64,000 nt of DNA from Alteromonadaceae bacterium Bs31. Lineage in GTDB: Bacteria; Pseudomonadota; Gammaproteobacteria; Pseudomonadales; Cellvibrionaceae. Positions within the stretch are counted from its first letter, which is position 1, and each line of letters starts with the position of its first letter. The position numbers and the translations under genes are program-made. Positions 8,517 through 17,982 of the stretch are shown here, in pieces. Below the pieces are notes generated by a model, which saw only the letters and a list, made by a program, of their open reading frames with translations, was not told where the DNA came from and searched no databases. Location: assembly GCA_900177435.1 (NCBI GenBank), contig FXAI01000002.1, positions 456,386 to 520,385 on the forward strand, read 5' to 3'.

Positions 8517-10715
8517 TTAAAAGGCTGGCAGCTCATCCAGAGTTATCACGTTATCGTGGTTATAAACGTGTATTTTGTGAGCGTTGGTGTTGTAGTACTC
8601 GCCCGTCCAGAAGTTGCTGTTGCTGCTAACGCCTTCTGGGGTGTCTGTGTCGTTCCATACCATGAAGAATAACCACCAGGCGCCATCGGCGGCCATCAGG
8701 TCCGGGTCTGGGATATTGCTGTTTTCGCTCATGGCCACCATTTTGGTTTCATGGGGGAAGCTGGCGGTGAGTTCGTATACTTCTACCTGCGACTCATAGT
8801 TTTGCTGGCCGTCGTAGCTGTCGAAGCTGACGATATCGACATATTCATCGCCAGGGAACCAGGCTGAGTTTTGGCCGTTCCACATCCAGATAAGGTTATT
8901 TAGCCCGTAGTCTTCCGTCAGCGTGTCGTAAAGCCACTGCCACAATTTTACTTGCGCATAGGCTGGTGGCACGTTGTCACTGCGGTCGCTGCGACCCCAC
9001 CAGAACCACCCGCCCGACGCTTCGTGCAGTGGGCGCCACAGAACGGTCACTCCGGCATCTTCTAAACGTTGAAGCTCGGCAGCAATCATCTCGACATTGG
9101 CTTCCATGTTGGCAAACGCGGGGCTGTTGGTATCCAGTTCGTTATTGGCCATTGGGATTTCGAAGCTGGTGTCTACGCTATAAAAATCACCTGAGTGGTT
9201 GGTGTTGGGGTCACGCCAGTGCCAGCAGAAGGACACTAGGCCGCCGCGACCCCAATGCTCGATAGCTTCTTCAGTTTGCATCAGGCCGGGCCAGCCATCG
9301 TTTCCGTACATGAGGAAGTCGTAGCCCATGATGGCAGGTGCTTTGCCTGTGTCGTTGATGACACGCTGGTACATGTCGATGTTGTCCTGCCAGGTGAGGT
9401 CCTGCTGACCTGAAAGCATGTACTTGCCCCAAACCGAGCGGAGGTAGTCGTACACACCCTGGGCTGTTGAATCGGCATCGCTGTTAACCAGATCTGTTCG
9501 CATAGCCCCCTGAGTAGTGCTGCCCATACCCGGGCACATGCTCTCGGAGAGGCAGATTTCGCCGCCCTCAGTACCCCAGCTGCCGGTATCTGAACCACAT
9601 AGGGTCAGCTGTGAACTGCCAATGACACAGTAGGGGTAGTCTCCAGCGCCGGAGTCTGCGTTAGAGCCGAAAACGATACAGGAGTAGCTGTTTTCCCATC
9701 CCCAGCCATCGCCGTCGGGGTCGGAATCTGCGGAGCGACAATAGGGATAGCCATTGTTGGCAGCGTTGGGGATCTGCTCAGTTTCACCACCCGAGCTGCT
9801 TGAGCTGGAACTGCTGCTAGAGCTGGAACTACTGGAACTAGAGCTACTGGAACTAGAGCTACTGGAACTGGACGTGCTGCCAGAGCTGGAGGAACTGGAG
9901 CTGCTGCTGGAGCTAGAGCTGGACGATGAAGAAGAGCCACAAGGGCCAACTTCTGTCCAGGAGTAATCGCTTCCAGGAACGGAATTGGTGTACCAGTTCG
10001 CTTGATAGATGACGTTCTGGTAAACCATGCGATCACCGGCTGTGGCGTGGTTGTAGTCGCCGCCGGCCCAGTCTTTGGATGTCCAGTTCGGGTAAACATT
10101 CACGTCACCACAACTTCCGCCACCGGAGCTACTGCTTGAGGACGAGCTGCTAGAGGAGCTGGAACTGCTGGAAGATGAGCTGCTAGTCGTACTGGAGCTG
10201 CTGGACGATGAGCTACTGGAAGTGCTGGAGCTGGACGACGAAGAACTGCTTGAGCTGGAAGAGGAGCTACTTGAACTCGAGGACGAGCTACTTGAGCTTG
10301 AGGAGCTGCTGCTGGTGTCGCCGCCGCCCTCTACTTCCAGGCTGCTTATAAGGGGCAGGTAATTGGTGCTGCTGGTAGCGGAGGCACAAAAGCCGAAGCT
10401 GGAGCTGCCGCCAATATTGATACCGCTGTTATAAGCCGCCCCTTGCACCTTGGTGCCGTCTAATACGCCGCTCCACAAGCTGTCTATAGTGGAGTTGTTG
10501 GGGTTTAAGCTAACTTCCCAGCCCGTTACGGCTGCGCTGCCGTTATTGTTTATGGTAACGGTGGCGCAATAGCCACCGCCCCAATCGTTGCTCACAGTAA
10601 GCTCGGCAACGCTGCCACCTGCGGAGACGGTATTCGCACTGGCCTGGCTGGCTAAAAAAGCGAATACGGATGCGGTGGCAACAGAGACGAGTGGTTTAAA
10701 ATTAAATGTCGTCAT
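8517..10715 (-). CDS. Secreted multi-CBM beta-mannanase (CBM2 - CBM5/12 - CBM10 - GH26)
   Basis: A 732-residue exported endo-mannanase for plant mannans. Order: signal peptide ending ASQASA (1-27); CBM2-like domain (about 28-130); poly-serine linker; CBM5/12 domain with YQANWYTNSVPGSDYSWTEV and a closing VGPC; second poly-serine linker; CBM10 with YPYC and GDGWGWENSYSC; then GH26 from about residue 400. The acid/base is Glu565 in RPLHEASGGWFWWG and the nucleophile Glu664 in MSENSNIPDP, both in the family's canonical surroundings. The long serine linkers are typical of Cellvibrionaceae plant cell wall enzymes. The start has AGGA eight bases upstream, and an intrinsic terminator follows. It is transcribed alone and divergently from the GH105 gene. 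Confidence 0.93.
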   Translation of the reverse strand: MTTFNFKPLVSVATASVFAFLASQASANTVSAGGSVAELTVSNDWGGGYCATVTINNNGSAAVTGWEVSLNPNNSTIDSLWSGVLDGTKVQGAAYNSGINIGGSSSFGFCASATSSTNYLPLISSLEVEGGGDTSSSSSSSSSSSSSSSSSSSSSSSSSSSSSSTSSSSSSSSSSTTSSSSSSSSSSSSSSSSSSSSGGGSCGDVNVYPNWTSKDWAGGDYNHATAGDRMVYQNVIYQANWYTNSVPGSDYSWTEVGPCGSSSSSSSSSSSSSSSSSSGSTSSSSSSSSSSSSSSSSSSSSSSSSSSSGGETEQIPNAANNGYPYCRSADSDPDGDGWGWENSYSCIVFGSNADSGAGDYPYCVIGSSQLTLCGSDTGSWGTEGGEICLSESMCPGMGSTTQGAMRTDLVNSDADSTAQGVYDYLRSVWGKYMLSGQQDLTWQDNIDMYQRVINDTGKAPAIMGYDFLMYGNDGWPGLMQTEEAIEHWGRGGLVSFCWHWRDPNTNHSGDFYSVDTSFEIPMANNELDTNSPAFANMEANVEMIAAELQRLEDAGVTVLWRPLHEASGGWFWWGRSDRSDNVPPAYAQVKLWQWLYDTLTEDYGLNNLIWMWNGQNSAWFPGDEYVDIVSFDSYDGQQNYESQVEVYELTASFPHETKMVAMSENSNIPDPDLMAADGAWWLFFMVWNDTDTPEGVSSNSNFWTGEYYNTNAHKIHVYNHDNVITLDELPAF

Positions 10716-11276
10716 GTGTTATGTCCTGTTAAATTTTTTAATTATTTTATTTGGGACGAGTGAGGTGAATACTACGACTAAAGAATTATTATTAAGGTAT
10801 TAGCCTTCACTCGAATCGCCAATAGTTACTTATTAAATGCTCACAATTAAAATTGGCGCTGCATTGTGCCATAGCACCTAAATAAATGGAGCAGCCCAGT
10901 TATCATAATTTAGCCGCGATTGCGGTGAAGCATCTCTGTGTCGGCGCGAATTTCACCGCTGAGCTTTTTTTCTTTGAGGCTGTATGAGGCCTCGCTTGCA
11001 GCTGTGTTAAGTGAGCATGGGTAAGCTTCAGTCAATGCGGTAGGCGGATGTATTCATTAAGCTAAAAGAAGTGCGCTAAAGACAGTAAATAGGTAGTAAA
11101 ATAATGGGGTATTACTTGGCGGTTTATTGCTACAGTATTTATTTTTGGAATAGTTCTGGTGGTGATCTGCCATTTTCTTATTGCAAAACATAATTAATAA
11201 AAAAACCGCAAATACCCCTAGTTGCCGTGTACAGTTTCCTGTCAGGCTTACTTGATCCACTAAAAAGGCCACTAGT
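10716..11276. other. Divergent promoter region between the GH26 and GH105 genes
   Basis: No coding frame is supported in these 561 bases. The region must carry the promoters of both glycoside hydrolase genes. I see an AAGG ribosome site for GH105 at 11262-11265 but no clear operator. Confidence 0.4.
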
Positions 11277-12467
11277 ATGAAAAGCCTCTTGTGTGCAGCG
11301 CTGCTGATAGCAGTCTCTTTTGCTGTAAAAGCGAATACCCCACAAGCCGATGCAAAAATGTGGGCCAAGCGCATAGCCGACTCGGTAATGGCTGAGCACC
11401 CACAAGCATGGCGCATGCGTAAATCCGATGGCGCCTATCGCTGGGCCTATACCCAGGGCCTGGTACTCTCGGGATTTCTCGCATTAAATAGCTTGCAGTC
11501 GCAGCCCCAATACGCGGCCTATGTTAAAGCGTATCTGGATCATTACATTAACGAAAAAGGCGAAATTGGCAGCTATCATGCGGATGAATTTAATATTGAC
11601 GCCATTAATTCCGGTAAGTTGCTGTTCTACTTTTACCAAACCACTAAAGACCCTCGCTACCTGCAGGCGGCTAAGCAATTAAGAGAGCAGTTGGTGTGGC
11701 ATCCACGTACGCGCAGTGGGGTATTCTGGCACAAGCTTAAATACCCCTGGCAGGTGTGGCTGGATGGTTTGTACATGGCTGCGCCTTTTTATGCGGAATA
11801 TGAAACTCGTTTTAACAAGGGGCGGGGGCACGCCGATGTGGTGCAGCAATTTACCGAGAGCTACAAACAACTTTACGATGAAAAAACCGGCCTGCTTTTA
11901 CATGGTTACGATGAAAGCCGCATTCAAACATGGGCGAACCCAGAAACTGGTCGTTCAGCGGAATTCTGGTCTCGTGCAATGGGCTGGTATGCCATGGCGC
12001 TGCTAGACAGCTATGAGCAACTGTCGGATAAAAAAGAGCGTAAGCGCCTGGCTCAAATCGCAAAACCACTCTTAATGGCTATTAGTCAATATCAGGATAC
12101 AAAAAGCGGTTTATGGTTTCAGGTAACGGATAAGGGCGGCGAGAAAGACAATTTTATCGAGACCTCGGCTTCCGCAATGTTTATATACAGTATTGCTAAG
12201 GCGGTGCGTTTGGGCATTTTGGATGAACACTATAAACAATTCGCCTGGCGTGCCTTCGAAGGCCTGAAAAATAATTTTTTGGTATTTGAAGAAGTAAGCC
12301 GGACGATAGAGCTGCACCAGGTTTGCCGCAGCGCTGGTTTGGGGGGCGAGCCCTATCGGGATGGAAGTTATGACTACTATGTACGACAAACGGATATCGT
12401 AAGTAACGATGCGCACGGTATTGGCGCATTGCTGCTTGCTAGCGTTGAGCTGGCGCGATTGAATTAA
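11277..12467 (+). CDS. GH105 unsaturated rhamnogalacturonyl/glucuronyl hydrolase, exported
   Basis: A 396-residue protein with a cleavable signal peptide (about 20 residues, ending AVKA). It has the alpha6/alpha6-barrel motifs of GH105: WLDGLYMAAPFYAEY with the catalytic-type Asp, FWSRAMGWYAMALLD, ETSASAMFIYSIAKAVRLG and VCRSAGLGGEPYRDGSY. GH105 enzymes hydrate the unsaturated uronyl end left by pectate or rhamnogalacturonan lyases and release the 4-deoxy sugar. Export to the periplasm suggests it acts on imported oligosaccharides. It neighbours a CE12-type esterase and a PL9 lyase, which fits one pectin pathway. Confidence 0.9.
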   Translation: MKSLLCAALLIAVSFAVKANTPQADAKMWAKRIADSVMAEHPQAWRMRKSDGAYRWAYTQGLVLSGFLALNSLQSQPQYAAYVKAYLDHYINEKGEIGSYHADEFNIDAINSGKLLFYFYQTTKDPRYLQAAKQLREQLVWHPRTRSGVFWHKLKYPWQVWLDGLYMAAPFYAEYETRFNKGRGHADVVQQFTESYKQLYDEKTGLLLHGYDESRIQTWANPETGRSAEFWSRAMGWYAMALLDSYEQLSDKKERKRLAQIAKPLLMAISQYQDTKSGLWFQVTDKGGEKDNFIETSASAMFIYSIAKAVRLGILDEHYKQFAWRAFEGLKNNFLVFEEVSRTIELHQVCRSAGLGGEPYRDGSYDYYVRQTDIVSNDAHGIGALLLASVELARLN

Positions 12468-12481
12468 TTCTACTGTACCTT

Positions 12482-12526
12482 GTTCGGCCCGGCCTGGTTC
12501 GGCCCGGCCTGGTTCGGCCCGGCCTG
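12482..12526 (+). repeat. Three perfect 15-bp tandem repeats
   Basis: The unit GTTCGGCCCGGCCTG occurs three times head to tail (12482-12496, 12497-12511, 12512-12526), 14 bases after the GH105 stop. It is GC-rich and could form alternative hairpins as a 3'-end element; it looks like a slippage-prone minisatellite. It is not CRISPR, as there are no spacers. Confidence 0.9.
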
Positions 12527-12668
12527 AGAAACAGCAGAGTACGACCTTACATAAATCACTAAGGTGTACAGAAAATACCTGGCGGCCATAGAGCGCTTAC
12601 AGCGAGTGAACGTCGTGTTTTTTGCGCAACATGTGCAGCCATTGTGTGCGCTCGCTTAAAGCTTGTTT

Positions 12669-14177
12669 TTACAGGCCGAGCATCGGCCTTAGCGCACTTG
12701 CAAGCAGCTTGGCGCTTAGCTGAGCGCCCTCTTTGCTGGTATGAGTATGCTTATCTGCAAACAGGGCATTAACTTTCCTTTTGCCCAGCTTCTCATACTC
12801 AGCTGATACCAATGTATTTAAATCTATAAACTCAAGCCCGCTTTCTCTGGCGACCTTTTGCGCCCAAGCGGGGTAGGTATTTTGTTTCTTTTCTATAAAA
12901 CGCCCTTGCCATATTTTTCTTGGCACGGGCGAACATAACACCACACGCACGCCTCGGGCTGTTGCCGAACCGGCCATTTGGCGGAGATACCAGCCGTAGC
13001 TGTGTACCTCTTCCGCCTTGCCCGTTAACAGGTTAATAATGCTTTCTTTGTGCTCGCCAGTGCCACTTAGCGAGCCCCTTGCGCGTTGGTGGTCGTTAAT
13101 GGGGGCTGCGTCATTATGGCCGAACTGAATCAGCATGATGTCCCCAGGTTTGGCGAGCAAGAGCGTACGTTCAAACTGGCCCTGGGTAAAATAGGTACGG
13201 CTGCTAAAGCCTCCTATTGCGCGGTTTACAATATTAAATCTTTTGCTGTTTAATTCTTCGCTTATAAAATCGCCCCAGCCCCATTCACCATTGGCACCAT
13301 CTGCTGCGCCATTGCGTACCGTGGAATCACCAATCATAAAAACCGAGGGCTTATTTTTGTCAGCCGGGAAGGGCAGCCGTAACCAGGCCCAGCTGTCCGC
13401 GTTAATGCTTTGACCTTTTTCTGACAGTAGGGGAGCTATATCCAGTCGCTTTAAGCCTTTTAGCGCAGCTACGATTTTTTCCACATGAAGGCGAGCGCCC
13501 TGTGGAGTAAAATGGGTGTGGTCTTTTACATAAAGCTGCGCGGTTTTCTCTAAGCCCAGATACTCCAGTTCGTTGGCAACGGGGTTGGTGACATCGATAA
13601 ATGCTGTATCGGTTTCCCAGGCGATTTGGTAGGACCACCAACCATAAGAGCCCGAGCCTCTTTCAATGCGATCAGCTTGCCAGATATTGCGAACGGTGAG
13701 GGAAAGTAAAACGGGAGTGGCCCCTTTAGCTTTTACCTCGGCAACCATTTTGCGCAGGTAGTGGCCAAAGCTATAAACACGCTCTTGCTGCAGTGTTAAT
13801 TGGTTGTCTATATCGACCCATTCTTCGCCAATACCGGCAAGCGTTCCGCGGGCACGACGTTTGTCATTTATCTTGCTTGCGTCGTTGTGGCCAAACTGAA
13901 TCAGTACCACATCACCAGCCTGCACGTCGTCCACCAAGGTTTGCCAGCTACCCTCGCTGATATAGGTACGTGTACTTCGGCCTCCGCGGGCGCGGTTGTC
14001 TACCTTGGCGCTAGTACTATCCAAATAGTCCTGCAGTAGTGCGCCCCAGCCTTGTTGGTCTGCCTGGTCATAGCGCGCGGCAGTGGAGTCTCCAGCAATA
14101 AAAATGGTAGCGCTGGCGAAGCTCGCCGAAAACAACGAGTACAACGCTAATAGTCTGAGCAAGCTTGTGTGCTTCAT
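12669..14177 (-). CDS. Two-domain SGNH (CE12-type) rhamnogalacturonan acetylesterase
   Basis: A 502-residue exported protein built of two complete SGNH hydrolase domains. The first has FIAGDSTAARYD, NRARGGRSTRTYISEG, QFGHNDASK and DHTHFTPQGA. The second has MIGDSTVRNG, NRAIGGFSSRTYFTQG, QFGHNDAAP and DKHTHTSKEGA. Each therefore keeps its nucleophilic Ser, oxyanion Gly and Asn, and Asp-x-x-His. CE12 enzymes remove acetyl groups from rhamnogalacturonan so that lyases can act. I use the Met at 14177 (signal peptide MKHTSLLRLLALYSLFSASFA, AAGGT upstream) over an upstream Met that would bury the signal. The two domains are similar but not identical, suggesting an old duplication. Exact substrate (pectin or xylan acetate) is inferred from the neighbours. 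Confidence 0.88.
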   Translation of the reverse strand: MKHTSLLRLLALYSLFSASFASATIFIAGDSTAARYDQADQQGWGALLQDYLDSTSAKVDNRARGGRSTRTYISEGSWQTLVDDVQAGDVVLIQFGHNDASKINDKRRARGTLAGIGEEWVDIDNQLTLQQERVYSFGHYLRKMVAEVKAKGATPVLLSLTVRNIWQADRIERGSGSYGWWSYQIAWETDTAFIDVTNPVANELEYLGLEKTAQLYVKDHTHFTPQGARLHVEKIVAALKGLKRLDIAPLLSEKGQSINADSWAWLRLPFPADKNKPSVFMIGDSTVRNGAADGANGEWGWGDFISEELNSKRFNIVNRAIGGFSSRTYFTQGQFERTLLLAKPGDIMLIQFGHNDAAPINDHQRARGSLSGTGEHKESIINLLTGKAEEVHSYGWYLRQMAGSATARGVRVVLCSPVPRKIWQGRFIEKKQNTYPAWAQKVARESGLEFIDLNTLVSAEYEKLGKRKVNALFADKHTHTSKEGAQLSAKLLASALRPMLGL

Positions 14178-14435
14178 TTGTTCTACCTTGCTAAATATTT
14201 TTCGGTCAACTGTTCTGTTGCCCTTGCTATACACCCTTGGAGTGCAGCGGCTCAGGCATTTACTTTGGTGCTTGATGAGCCGAGCCACCCGCTAAGCCCG
14301 GCAATAAGGTGGAGATCTGGCACCTTAACGCATGACGCATTATGACTCAATATATAACATATTTGATCTATTATGATTGTTGGTGACTGATTTGAGTGGT
14401 AGTTTGGTTGTACGTTTCTAATTTTTGGTGATTTG

Positions 14436-16085
14436 ATGATGACTAAGCTTTCGCATTGCGGGCTGTACTTGCTGATAATATTGTTGTGCGCGTCTTGTGG
14501 GGGGGCCAAAACAGGCAATGAAAACTCGCTTGAGCCGGGTAACGGCGCTGGTACCTCGGGTTCGAGCAACACATCGAGCGCGGGCGGCGCATCGAGTTCA
14601 AGCAGTACATCAAGCTCCGGGAGTGCAGCGTCCAGCGGTACTTCAAGTTCAAGCAGTACATCAAGCTCCAGTAGTGCAGCGTCCAGCAGTACTTCAAGTT
14701 CCAGTAGTACATCCAGCTCCAGTAGTGCGACATCCAGTAGTAGTTCAAGCTCAAGTAGCACATCCAGTAGTTCTAGTAGCAGTTCGAGCTCGAGCTCGAG
14801 TTCGTCATCGGCGTCGAGCAGCGGTGCGTGCGGAGAGCGAGAGCCGCTTCAAGTGGCAAATTACTATGTGTCACCCAATGGCGACGACTTGAACCCGGGA
14901 ACCGAAGCGCTGCCATTTGCGACCGCAGCCATGGCGCAGTCGGTAGCGGAGGCTGGCGATCTTATTTATTTTCGTGGAGGGCGCTATGTTTTTAACGACC
15001 TGAGTACCGACATTGGTGTGTTGTTTAATAAAAGTGGCAGCCCAGGTGAAAGGATTCGGTACTGGGCGTACCCGGGGGAAACGCCGGTATTCGATTTTTA
15101 TGAGTTGGTGCCCCAGGCGCGTATTCGCGGTTTCGCCGTGCGGGCAAGCTGGCTTCATTTTAAAGGCTTGGAACTAACTGGCGTGCAGCAAATTTTAACC
15201 AATGTTAACGAGAGCTGGGCGATTCGAATTGAGAGCGGTGCCAGCAATAATATATTTGAGAACCTGAACCTCCACCACAATGAAGGACCGGGACTATTTA
15301 TCGCCGATGGGGGCAATAATTTAGTGCTGAATGTTGATTCGCACCATAATTACGACCCAGATCGCGGTGGGGAAAATGCCGACGGTTTTGGCTGTCATAC
15401 AAACGATACCGGTAATGTGTTTCGTGGTAATCGCGCCTGGTATAACAGTGACGACGGCTTCGATTTTATAAACTCTCCCGCGCCATGCGTGCTTGAATAC
15501 TCCATGGCCTTTTACAACGGTTTTATCCCGGATACCCAAATAGCATCCGGGAACGGTTCTGGCGTTAAAGCGGGCGGTTTTGGCTTGGACGCCTCCCGTT
15601 TTCCCTCTGTTATACCCCGCCATATTGTTCGCTACAATATTGCCGCCGCTAATCGGGCGTCAGGTTTTTATGCGAACCACCACCCTGGTGGTATTGACTG
15701 GATACATAACACTGCATACAACAATCCCCGTAATTTTGATATGAAAGCTGACATGGGGCCGGCGGCGCATTATCTACGTAACAACCTTGCATTGGCGCCG
15801 GGGGCTATTCTCGCAAACGCGACCCAAAGTGAAATTGATGATTGGGGGAATAGCTGGAATTTGAATGTGGATGTGAATACTTCAGACTTTGAAAGTATGG
15901 CTATTAGTGATGCCCTCGCCCCTCGCCGCGCTGACGGTAGCCTGCCTGCCCCCGTGTTTTTATATCCCTCAGAAAACAGTGTTGTTATCGATTCGGGCGT
16001 TAATGTAGCGCAGAGTTCCCCTGGAGATACACCGGATATAGGCGCTTATGAAAGAGGCAAAAGTAGCACTTGCTGGGCACAATAG
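14436..16085 (+). CDS. PL9 family pectate/rhamnogalacturonan lyase, lipoprotein with poly-serine linker
   Basis: About 549 residues. It opens with a hydrophobic signal and the cysteine of LLCASC, so it is probably a surface or outer-membrane lipoprotein. A serine-rich linker of roughly 90 residues follows, then the YYVSPNGDDLNPGTEALPF start of a right-handed beta-helix. Family PL9 features are ADGFGCHTNDTGNVFRGNRAW, the calcium-binding NSDDGFDF aspartates and the catalytic-type lysine in GNGSGVKAGG (Lys378). PL9 cleaves pectate or rhamnogalacturonan by beta-elimination, giving the unsaturated ends GH105 processes. The first frame codon is TTG at 14433; two ATGs follow directly and are more likely starts. 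Confidence 0.87.
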   Translation: MMTKLSHCGLYLLIILLCASCGGAKTGNENSLEPGNGAGTSGSSNTSSAGGASSSSSTSSSGSAASSGTSSSSSTSSSSSAASSSTSSSSSTSSSSSATSSSSSSSSSTSSSSSSSSSSSSSSSSASSSGACGEREPLQVANYYVSPNGDDLNPGTEALPFATAAMAQSVAEAGDLIYFRGGRYVFNDLSTDIGVLFNKSGSPGERIRYWAYPGETPVFDFYELVPQARIRGFAVRASWLHFKGLELTGVQQILTNVNESWAIRIESGASNNIFENLNLHHNEGPGLFIADGGNNLVLNVDSHHNYDPDRGGENADGFGCHTNDTGNVFRGNRAWYNSDDGFDFINSPAPCVLEYSMAFYNGFIPDTQIASGNGSGVKAGGFGLDASRFPSVIPRHIVRYNIAAANRASGFYANHHPGGIDWIHNTAYNNPRNFDMKADMGPAAHYLRNNLALAPGAILANATQSEIDDWGNSWNLNVDVNTSDFESMAISDALAPRRADGSLPAPVFLYPSENSVVIDSGVNVAQSSPGDTPDIGAYERGKSSTCWAQ

Positions 16086-16427
16086 GCGACTACCTTAAGG
16101 GTTTTTCGCATCAATGGCTGCGTTTAACACTCTCCGGAATTTTACTGCCTGGCTGAGCAGTGTTAGCGCAGTGGTATAAATAGCGTACGCCATTGGTATC
16201 CGTAGGATTGATAGTACTTTTTCGCGCCCGGATACATAATTGGGCAAGCACCGTTGAGACCCATTAGCACGCTAAGAGCCAATATGGCCGTATAGGGGCT
16301 TCTCTATAAGTACTCGCGGTACTCTTAAAAACAAAAAAATAATGCAGTAAATAGGGACAGCATCCACCTAAGGATATCGGCCAAAAAATATTGGGGCAGG
16401 ATTATCTTTTCAAATAGGGAGAAAATT
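16086..16427. other. Intergenic region after the PL9 gene
   Basis: No gene, repeat or terminator can be supported here beyond an A-rich and G-rich ribosome site for the next gene at its right end. Confidence 0.4.
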
Positions 16428-16733
16428 ATGAAATGCTCATTTAACTCTTTTGGTATGTTAACGATCATGCTTGTCTTAATGCTGGGCTTTGGCTGTACGA
16501 ACGCCCAGCTAACTAAGCACGCCAATACTCAAGGCGGCAATAAAATTTACCAGCATTTTAGTGCAGGTTATACGGGTTGTATGCCAGACAAAAATGTAGT
16601 TGAAGTCATTGAGGTTGACGGCGTGGGGGAAACTTTATGGACAGCGACATGTGGAAATGCAGTTTACTTGTGTTCCGGCGTTATGTGGTCTGAGAGAGGC
16701 TATTCGGTAAGTTGTGCGCCAAAGGCTAAGTAA
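16428..16733 (+). CDS. Small lipoprotein of unknown function
   Basis: A 101-residue protein with signal MLTIMLVLMLGFGC, so Cys23 should be lipidated. The mature part has paired cysteines (YTGCMPDKN, ATCGNAVYLCSG, VSCAPK) and short strands, suggesting a small disulfide-bonded domain in the periplasm. The start is backed by AGGGAG seven bases upstream. I recognise no family. Confidence 0.65.
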   Translation: MKCSFNSFGMLTIMLVLMLGFGCTNAQLTKHANTQGGNKIYQHFSAGYTGCMPDKNVVEVIEVDGVGETLWTATCGNAVYLCSGVMWSERGYSVSCAPKAK

Positions 16734-17497
16734 GGGCAGGAGGCGATAGTACTTACCAGTAAAAATCACATAAATAATTAATTTACGAACCCAGTAGCAC
16801 TGCATCCACAATGCTGTAAAGCTCTGTTAACAGTGTTGTGGGCGGGGTATCTGCAAAGAATGCATGCCAAGTGCTAAAGCGCCAATTGTTGTGAAGAGGC
16901 TAGTTAGAAATAGTTATGTTTTTTATGAGCAAGACGTTTATTTTCCCGAAAGTATTTACAAGCGGCGAATGCTATTAAGGGTAAGTCGTATTGCGTTTTT
17001 TAATCTGTTCTAACGCTTGACAAGCGCTTACGAAATCCTTGCTTTACGCGCCTCAAGCAACTGGCGCTTCTGGACATCGGCCCCCAGAAGGTAAATTATT
17101 TTGGCCGCGGTAAATGTTTATAGGTAAAAATTGTAATAAGCAAGTCCACTCAAACCAACCTTCCTTTCTATACCCATTCAAAAAACGATTAAAACAATAC
17201 CCTAAACGACTTGCTGCCAATACCTTTAAAGGCAGGGATGCTAAGCTCAAGTGCTCAGACGAACCCGGGGGCACGGGGCTGGAAATAGCCAAAGAGATGG
17301 GAGTGTGCAAATCGTGTTACGATTTACTCGAAGCCTGTCAAAACATAAATATAAGTTTATAGCCTTTTACTGCCTGCTGTGCGCCAAGCAGGGGTTACAG
17401 GTGTGTCTTGCGCATGCACTTAGTGCTTTATGGCGCGAGACACCGCTTTAATCGCATTATGGATATGCTAAGGCCTTATGGATAACAAGGAATAAAA
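16734..17497. other. 764 bases without a convincing gene
   Basis: A plus-strand frame at 17114-17362 (82 residues, with CSDEPGGTG and VCKSCYDLL) has no ribosome site and no family match, so I do not call it. An imperfect inverted repeat (TGTGTCTTGCGC near 17401 against GCGCGAGACACC near 17433) could fold as a hairpin. The base composition and lack of long frames look like non-coding or decayed sequence. Confidence 0.35.
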
Positions 17498-17884
17498 ATG
17501 ATCGTCATTTATGGCATAAAGGAAAAACTAAACCCCATAAAAGCACAGTTATCTGAGCTTGTTCATGGCTGTATGACATCCGTTCTCGGTATGCCGGAGG
17601 ATAAGCGTGCCCATCGCTTTATCCCCATGGATAAAGAAGATTTCTATTACCCTGGTGGCAGAACAGATGCCTACACGGTAATCGAAATCAATATGATGGC
17701 CGGGCGGCGAGTGGAAACCCAGAAAAAGCTGATTAAAACATTGTTCCTGGAGCTAGAAAATCAACTGTCAATATCTCCTGTAGATATTGAAATAGTCATT
17801 AAGGAGCAAGCCTGCCATCAGTGGGGCTTTCGTGGAATGACAGGCGACGAGGTTAATGATCTAACCTACAAAGTTAAAGTATAA
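17498..17884 (+). CDS. Tautomerase_2-like protein lacking the N-terminal proline
   Basis: A 128-residue protein resembling the 4-oxalocrotonate tautomerase/MIF superfamily, Tautomerase_2 type: LSELVHGCMTSVLGMPEDKRAHRF, then TVIEINMMAGRRVETQKKLIKTLFLELE, then VIKEQACHQWGFRGMTGDE. In characterised members Pro-1 is the catalytic base, but the residue after the initiator Met here is Ile. Either the chemistry is lost or changed, or the true start differs. AAGGAA precedes the ATG by about five bases, which supports the start used. The next genes on the strand are MAPEG and a coiled-coil protein, each with its own ribosome site. Confidence 0.75.
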   Translation: MIVIYGIKEKLNPIKAQLSELVHGCMTSVLGMPEDKRAHRFIPMDKEDFYYPGGRTDAYTVIEINMMAGRRVETQKKLIKTLFLELENQLSISPVDIEIVIKEQACHQWGFRGMTGDEVNDLTYKVKV

Positions 17885-17982
17885 CTGGCCCGTTTAAGAA
17901 TATTTAAACACGTAAACAGCCCGTAGATTGCGTATGAACGAGCTAGCCCTTGATCCAACCCGCTTTAAAGGAAGCATACCTG

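Noticed and set aside
9605-10099. Long open frames in the antisense and other phases across the poly-serine regions
   Set aside because: They are shadows of low-complexity serine codons in the GH26 and PL9 genes and have no family motif or start context.
17114-17362. 82-residue plus-strand frame with CxxC
   Set aside because: No ribosome site and no recognisable fold. Could be real, but not supported.
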